Origin: Micromonospora sp. NBC_01740
GTDB taxonomy: Bacteria; Actinomycetota; Actinomycetes; Mycobacteriales; Micromonosporaceae
Length of the DNA: 64,000 nt
Direction: 5' to 3'
Assembly (NCBI RefSeq): GCF_035920365.1
Contig: NZ_CP109150.1
Location: forward strand, 3,782,001 to 3,846,000
Shown here: piece after piece, positions 59,804-64,000 of the stretch
How the letters are laid out: each line of letters begins with the position of its first letter
Numbering within the stretch: position 1 is the first letter of the stretch
The notes under the pieces: generated by a model
Told to the model about the DNA's origin: nothing
The model's database searches: none
The model's input: only the letters and a program-made list of their open reading frames with translations
Made by a program: the position numbers and the translations under genes

Positions 59804-60413
59804 TGACCGTGTGCGTCGTACCGCCCTGGGGGATCAGCACGTCCACCGTGCCGGGGCGGACGAACCGGATGTCGACCACCCCCGCCTCGTAGCTGCGGGA
59901 GACCAGGTCCTCCCGGTCCACGCCGACCTCACCCGGTCCGATGCCGATGATCCGCAGCACTCCGCCGGTCGCGAAGCAGAGCGAGCGCACCAGCGCCAGC
60001 TCGGTCTCGGCCAGCACCAGGTCGTGGCGTACCGCCCCGAAGCAGGTGCCGGGCAGCCCGCCCGGCGAGCGCGTCGCGGTCGGCGTACGCCCGGCGGCGG
60101 TCGTCGGGGGCGCGGCCGGCGAGGGCCGGCGGGCCGGCGGGACGACGGCCGACGTGCCCGGCGGACGGCCTGGCGTGCCCGGCGACGGCGGGGAGGCCGA
60201 CGGCGGGAGGGCCGACGGGGAGGGCGGGGCCGGGCCGGGGGAGCGGGAGGCCGGCGCCTGCACGGGCAGCGGCGAGACGGGAGCGTCCCCGCCGGCGCAC
60301 CCCGCGAGCGGCACGGCCACGGTCAGGGCGACCACCGCGATCCCGGCGAGCCGCGGCGCGGAGAACCGTGCGCCGCCGGAGCCGCGCGGCGCGCCCCGGC
60401 GGCGGCCCGTCAC
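59787..60413 (-). CDS. Proline-rich lipoprotein coupled to an ECF sigma factor
   Basis: A 208-residue lipoprotein from GTG 60413, overlapping the sigma factor stop (GTGA). A hydrophobic segment (LAGIAVVALTVAVPLAGC) ends in the lipobox with Cys near 39. A Pro/Ser/Thr/Ala linker of about 75 residues follows, then a folded domain of about 90 residues with two Cys (GTCFGAVRHDLVLAETELAL, RSLCFATGG) and a beta-rich end (GTTHTVTVVVR). It holds the place often occupied by an anti-sigma factor but is extracytoplasmic and lacks a cytosolic sigma-binding region. Confidence 0.85.
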   Translation of the reverse strand: MTGRRRGAPRGSGGARFSAPRLAGIAVVALTVAVPLAGCAGGDAPVSPLPVQAPASRSPGPAPPSPSALPPSASPPSPGTPGRPPGTSAVVPPARRPSPAAPPTTAAGRTPTATRSPGGLPGTCFGAVRHDLVLAETELALVRSLCFATGGVLRIIGIGPGEVGVDREDLVSRSYEAGVVDIRFVRPGTVDVLIPQGGTTHTVTVVVR

Positions 60414-60973
60414 CGCCGGCCCTCGCCGGCGGCGGGCTCACCGGAGAGCCGGTGCCGCAGCTGCCGGCGGGCCTCGTGGATCCGCGACTTGACGGTGCCC
60501 TCGGGCACGCCGAGCAGGCCGGCGATCTCCCGGTAGCCCAGCCCCAGGACGTCGCGCAGGGTCACCGCCTCGGCGAGTTCGGGGCGCAGCGCGTCGAGCG
60601 CGTCGAGCAGGTCCAGCCGGGTGCCGGCGACCACGCTCGTCCGGCGCGGGTCCACCGGCTCTGGCAGCGGCACGCCGCCGGCCTCCACCAGCCAGCGCCG
60701 CCGCAGCACCCGGTACGTCGAGCGGGCCCGGTTGGCCGTCAGCCGGTACAGCCAGGTGTGGAACGACGAGCGGCCCTCGAACCGGCCGACGCCCCGGGCC
60801 AGCGCGAGCAGCGCGTCCTGGCACGCCTCCTCGGCGTCCTCCCGGTTCGGCAGCAGGCGGGCGCAGAGCCGCAGCACCTCCGGGCGGACCGCGACCAGCA
60901 GCGCGTCGAGCGCCGCGGGATCGCCGCGCGCCGCCGACTCGACCAGCTCCTCGACACCGTCCGGGAGGGGCAT
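60410..60973 (-). CDS. ECF-type RNA polymerase sigma factor
   Basis: A 187-residue ECF sigma factor from ATG 60973; the frame is open further upstream and TTG 60985 is possible, with no clear ribosome site at either. Region 2 is DAEEACQDALLALARGVGRF then HTWLYRLTANRARSTYR. Region 4 is LRPELAEAVTLRDVLGLGYR then GVPEGTVKSRIHEARRQLR. No anti-sigma gene is present next to it; the coupled gene is a lipoprotein. Confidence 0.92.
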   Translation of the reverse strand: MPLPDGVEELVESAARGDPAALDALLVAVRPEVLRLCARLLPNREDAEEACQDALLALARGVGRFEGRSSFHTWLYRLTANRARSTYRVLRRRWLVEAGGVPLPEPVDPRRTSVVAGTRLDLLDALDALRPELAEAVTLRDVLGLGYREIAGLLGVPEGTVKSRIHEARRQLRHRLSGEPAAGEGRR

Positions 60974-61242
60974 CAGGTCGTCCAATGCTCGCCGGATACC
61001 GTCCGCCCAGGCTACGGCCGCCGCCGCCGATCGGGGCGCCCGAGTCCGGGAACCGACTGCCGGAGGCCGTCGTGGGCCCCGCCGAGCGTCGGTCGCCCGC
61101 GCGGGGCGGGGCCGTCGGAAGAGACGCGCGCCACCCGGCCCGGCCCTGTCCGCGCGGCGTCTGGAGCCACGTTTCCGGGCGGCGATAGGGTAGGCCGTCC
61201 GAGCTCGACCATCCCATGAACCGACCCGGGGGGGCGCCACGC

Positions 61243-64000
61243 ATGGGCGATTCGTTCGCGCATCTGCACGTGCACACGGAGTACTCGATGCTCGACGGGG
61301 CGGCCCGGCTGAAGGACCTCTTCGCCGAGGTCAAGCGGCAGGGCATGCCGGCGGTGGCGATGACCGACCACGGCAACATGCACGGCGCGAACGACTTCTA
61401 CAAGCAGGCGATGGCCGCCGGCGTCACCCCGATCCTCGGCATCGAGGCGTACGTGGCGCCGGAGTCGCGGTTCCACAAGCAGCGGGTGAAGTGGGGCCGG
61501 CCGGAGCAGAAGAGCGACGACGTCTCCGGCAGCGGCGGCTACACCCACATGACCATCTGGGCGAAGAACAAGACCGGCCTGCACAACCTCTTCAAGCTGA
61601 CCAGCCGGTCGTACACCGAGGGGTTCTTCGTCAAGTGGCCGCGGATGGACGCGGAGCTGCTCGCCGCCAACGCCGACGGGCTGATGGCCACCACCGGCTG
61701 CCCCTCCGGCGAGGTGCAGACCCGGCTGCGCCTGGGCCAGTACGACGAGGCGCTCAAGGCCGCCGCGCGGTACCAGGAGATCTTCGGTAAGGAGAACTAC
61801 TTCCTGGAGGTCATGGACCACGGCATCAGCATCGAGAGCCGGGTCCGCCAGGAGCTGCACGACATCTCCCGCAAGCTCGACATCCCGCCGGTGGTCACGA
61901 ACGACTCGCACTACACGCACGAGTCGCAGGCCGAGGCGCACGACGTGCTGCTCTGCGTGCAGACGGCGGCGAACGTCGCCGACCCGAACCGGTTCCGGTT
62001 CGACGGCAGCGGCTACTACATCAAGTCCGCCGACGAGATGCGCGCCGTCGACAACTCCGATTTCTGGCTGGAGGGCTGCCGCAACACCCTGCTGGTGGCC
62101 GAGAAGGTCGACCCCGCGGGGATGTTCGAGTTCCACAACCTGATGCCGCGCTTCCCGGTCCCGGAGGGGGAGACCGAGGAGTCCTGGTTCCGCAAGGAGA
62201 CCTTCGCCGGGCTGGAGCGGCGCTACCCCGGCGGCATTCCCGAGGGGCACGTCAGGCAGGCCGAGTACGAGCTGGGCGTCATCATCCAGATGGGCTTCCC
62301 GTCGTACTTCCTCGTGGTCGCCGACTTCATCCAGTGGGCCAAGAACCAGGGCATCGCCGTGGGCCCGGGCCGTGGCTCGGCCGCCGGCTCGCTGGTCGCG
62401 TACGCGCTGGGCATCACCGACCTCGACCCGATCCAGCACGGCCTGATCTTCGAGCGGTTCCTCAACCCCGAGCGCGTCTCCATGCCGGATGTCGACATCG
62501 ACTTCGACGAGCGCCGGCGCGGCGAGGTGATCAAGTACGTCACCGACAAGTGGGGCGAGGACAAGGTCGCCCAGATCGCCACCTTCGGCACGATCAAGGC
62601 GAAGGCCGCGATCAAGGACTCGGCCCGGGTGCTCGGCTACCCGTACGCGGTGGGCGACCGGATCACCAAGGCGATGCCCCCGGCGGTGATGGGCAAGGAC
62701 ATCCCCCTGGAGGGCATCTTCGACCCCAAGCATCCCCGCTACGCCGAGGCCGGCGAGCTCCGGGGCATGTACGAGGCGGAGTCGGACGTCAAGAAGGTCA
62801 TCGACACCGCCCGGGGCATCGAGGGGCTGATCCGGCAGACCGGCGTGCACGCCGCCGGCGTCATCATGTCCGCCGAGCCGATCATCGACCACATCCCGCT
62901 GATGCGCCGGGACTCCGACGGGGTCATCATCACCCAGTTCGACTACCCGACGTGCGAGTCGCTCGGGCTGTTGAAGATGGACTTCCTCGGCCTGCGCAAC
63001 CTGACGATCATCGACGACGCGGTGAAGAACATCCAGCTCAACCACGGCAGGGAGCTGGACCTGCTGGCGTTGCCGCTGGACGACAGGGCCGCGTACGAGC
63101 TGCTGGCCCGGGGCGACACCCTGGGCGTGTTCCAGCTCGACGGCGGGCCGATGCGCTCCCTGCTGCGGATGATGAAGCCGGACAACTTCGAGGACATCTC
63201 CGCCGTCCTCGCGCTCTACCGGCCCGGCCCGATGGGCGTCGATTCGCACACCAACTACGCGCTGCGCAAGAACAACCTCCAGGAGATCACCCCGATCCAC
63301 CCGGAGCTGGAGGAACCGCTGCGCGAGATCCTCGCGCCCACCTACGGCCTGATCGTCTACCAGGAGCAGGTGCAGCGCGCTGCGCAGATCCTCGCCGGCT
63401 ACACCCTCGGCCAGGCCGACCTGCTGCGCCGCGCGATGGGCAAGAAGAAGAAGGAGATCCTCGACAAGGAGTTCATCCCCTTCCGGGACGGCTGCCGGGA
63501 GCGGGGCTACTCGGACGAGGCGATCCAGAAGGTCTGGGACGTGCTGGTCCCGTTCGCCGGCTACGCCTTCAACAAGGCGCACTCGGCGGCGTACGGGCTG
63601 GTGTCGTACTGGACCGCGTACCTGAAGGCGCACTATCCGGCCGAGTACATGGCCGCGCTGCTCACGTCCGTCGGCGACGACAAGGACAAGATGGCGCTCT
63701 ACCTCTCGGAGTGCCGCCGGATGCGCATCCAGGTGCTGCCGCCGGACGTGAACACCTCCGCGGGGCCGTTCACCCCGGTCGGCAAGGAGATCCGGTTCGG
63801 CCTCGGCGCGGTGCGCAACGTCGGCGCCAACGTCGTCGCCGCGATCATGCGCTGCCGGGACGAGAAGGGCGAGTACGCCGACTTCTACGACTTCCTGTCG
63901 AAGGTCGACGCCGTGGTCTGCAACAAGAAGACCATCGAATCGCTGATCAAGGCCGGGGCGTTCGACGTGCTCGGGCACTCCCGCAAGGCGCTGCTCACGG
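61243..64000 (+). CDS. dnaE: DNA polymerase III subunit alpha (5' part)
   Basis: At least 919 residues, running off the right edge (family length is about 1180). ATG 61243 is chosen for the GGGGGG run upstream; ATG 61216 is in frame. The PHP domain opens [16 protein letters not shown]. The polymerase active site has [20 protein letters not shown] and [15 protein letters not shown] (catalytic Asp pair), and [35 protein letters not shown] and [18 protein letters not shown] follow. Missing are the tandem HhH end, OB fold and tau-binding tail. This is the DnaE1 replicase type. Confidence 0.98.
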   Translation, partial: MGDSFAHLHVHTEYSMLDGAARLKDLFAEVKRQGMPAVAMTDHGNMHGANDFYKQAMAAGVTPILGIEAYVAPESRFHKQRVKWGRPEQKSDDVSGSGGYTHMTIWAKNKTGLHNLFKLTSRSYTEGFFVKWPRMDAELLAANADGLMATTGCPSGEVQTRLRLGQYDEALKAAARYQEIFGKENYFLEVMDHGISIESRVRQELHDISRKLDIPPVVTNDSHYTHESQAEAHDVLLCVQTAANVADPNRFRFDGSGYYIKSADEMRAVDNSDFWLEGCRNTLLVAEKVDPAGMFEFHNLMPRFPVPEGETEESWFRKETFAGLERRYPGGIPEGHVRQAEYELGVIIQMGFPSYFLVVADFIQWAKNQGIAVGPGRGSAAGSLVAYALGITDLDPIQHGLIFERFLNPERVSMPDVDIDFDERRRGEVIKYVTDKWGEDKVAQIATFGTIKAKAAIKDSARVLGYPYAVGDRITKAMPPAVMGKDIPLEGIFDPKHPRYAEAGELRGMYEAESDVKKVIDTARGIEGLIRQTGVHAAGVIMSAEPIIDHIPLMRRDSDGVIITQFDYPTCESLGLLKMDFLGLRNLTIIDDAVKNIQLNHGRELDLLALPLDDRAAYELLARGDTLGVFQLDGGPMRSLLRMMKPDNFEDISAVLALYRPGPMGVDSHTNYALRKNNLQEITPIHPELEEPLREILAPTYGLIVYQEQVQRAAQILAGYTLGQADLLRRAMGKKKKEILDKEFIPFRDGCRERGYSDEAIQKVWDVLVPFAGYAFNKAHSAAYGLVSYWTAYLKAHYPAEYMAALLTSVGDDKDKMALYLSECRRMRIQVLPPDVNTSAGPFTPVGKEIRFGLGAVRNVGANVVAAIMRCRDEKGEYADFYDFLSKVDAVVCNKKTIESLIKAGAFDVLGHSRKALLT

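Noticed and set aside
61012..63978. Very long open frame (almost 1000 codons) on the minus strand opposite dnaE
   Set aside because: It is an antisense shadow: dnaE motifs and codon bias on the plus strand are unmistakable, and the antisense protein is low-complexity His/Val/Gly/Arg-rich.

Overview
The window is chromosomal DNA from a very GC-rich actinomycete, most likely a member of the Micromonosporaceae (Micromonospora/Salinispora type). This rests on near-saturated G/C at third codon positions, frequent GTG starts, many 4-bp ATGA/GTGA gene overlaps, actinobacterial families (DUF1206, DUF3618, DUF4235, F420-dependent LLM oxidoreductase, PimA/PatA/PgsA lipid genes) and gene order. The genus is an inference. 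I saw no rRNA, tRNA, transposase, prophage core or CRISPR array.

1-1.4 kb: an SDR oxidoreductase (cut by the window edge) and an SRPBCC protein, on the minus strand. 1.5-10.3 kb: a tightly overlapping plus-strand operon that looks like a complete ADP-heptose synthesis and transfer locus: HAD phosphatase fused to a GT9 glycosyltransferase, two further glycosyltransferases, GmhA-like isomerase, HldE-like kinase/adenylyltransferase, a classical SDR, a second GT9, then a topoisomerase IB. In a Gram-positive there is no LPS core to receive the heptose, so the product is unknown. This is the most interesting locus here.

10.5-26 kb: an AraC-type regulator; a TetR regulator divergent from a DrrAB-type exporter with a clear tandem operator between them; a RecQ-like helicase with an unusual C-terminus; an F420 oxidoreductase; a NagZ-type hexosaminidase; a class-V aminotransferase coupled to a GNAT protein; a lipoprotein; a DUF1206 membrane protein; an MscS channel; a holin-like/DUF3618/DUF4235 envelope trio; and a cold-shock protein with a long leader.

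26-33.6 kb: aldo/keto reductase, Tam-type methyltransferase coupled to an adenosine or aminofutalosine deaminase, an OmpR-type two-component system, an ADP-ribosylglycohydrolase and a YcnI-like exported protein.

33.8-49.4 kb: a block whose order matches the mycobacterial thrS - HIT (Ap4A phosphorylase) - pgsA - PatA - pimA - membrane protein - pdxS - pdxT - yebC series. It makes the phosphatidylinositol mannoside anchor and pyridoxal phosphate. It is interrupted by an M15 peptidase, an aldo/keto reductase, an EF-G paralogue and a MmyB-type regulator/FMN reductase pair. Beyond it lies a compositionally atypical phosphotransferase with an orphan gene remnant.

50.9-64 kb: a NatAB-like ABC exporter with a NarL-type two-component system, a PadR regulator/HAAS-domain membrane protein pair, an exported protein, a membrane Ser/Thr kinase, an NmrA-like protein, an ECF sigma factor coupled to a lipoprotein, and the 5' part of dnaE running off the right edge. 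Several intergenic gaps carry long perfect inverted repeats and short tandem repeats that look like dispersed genomic elements.
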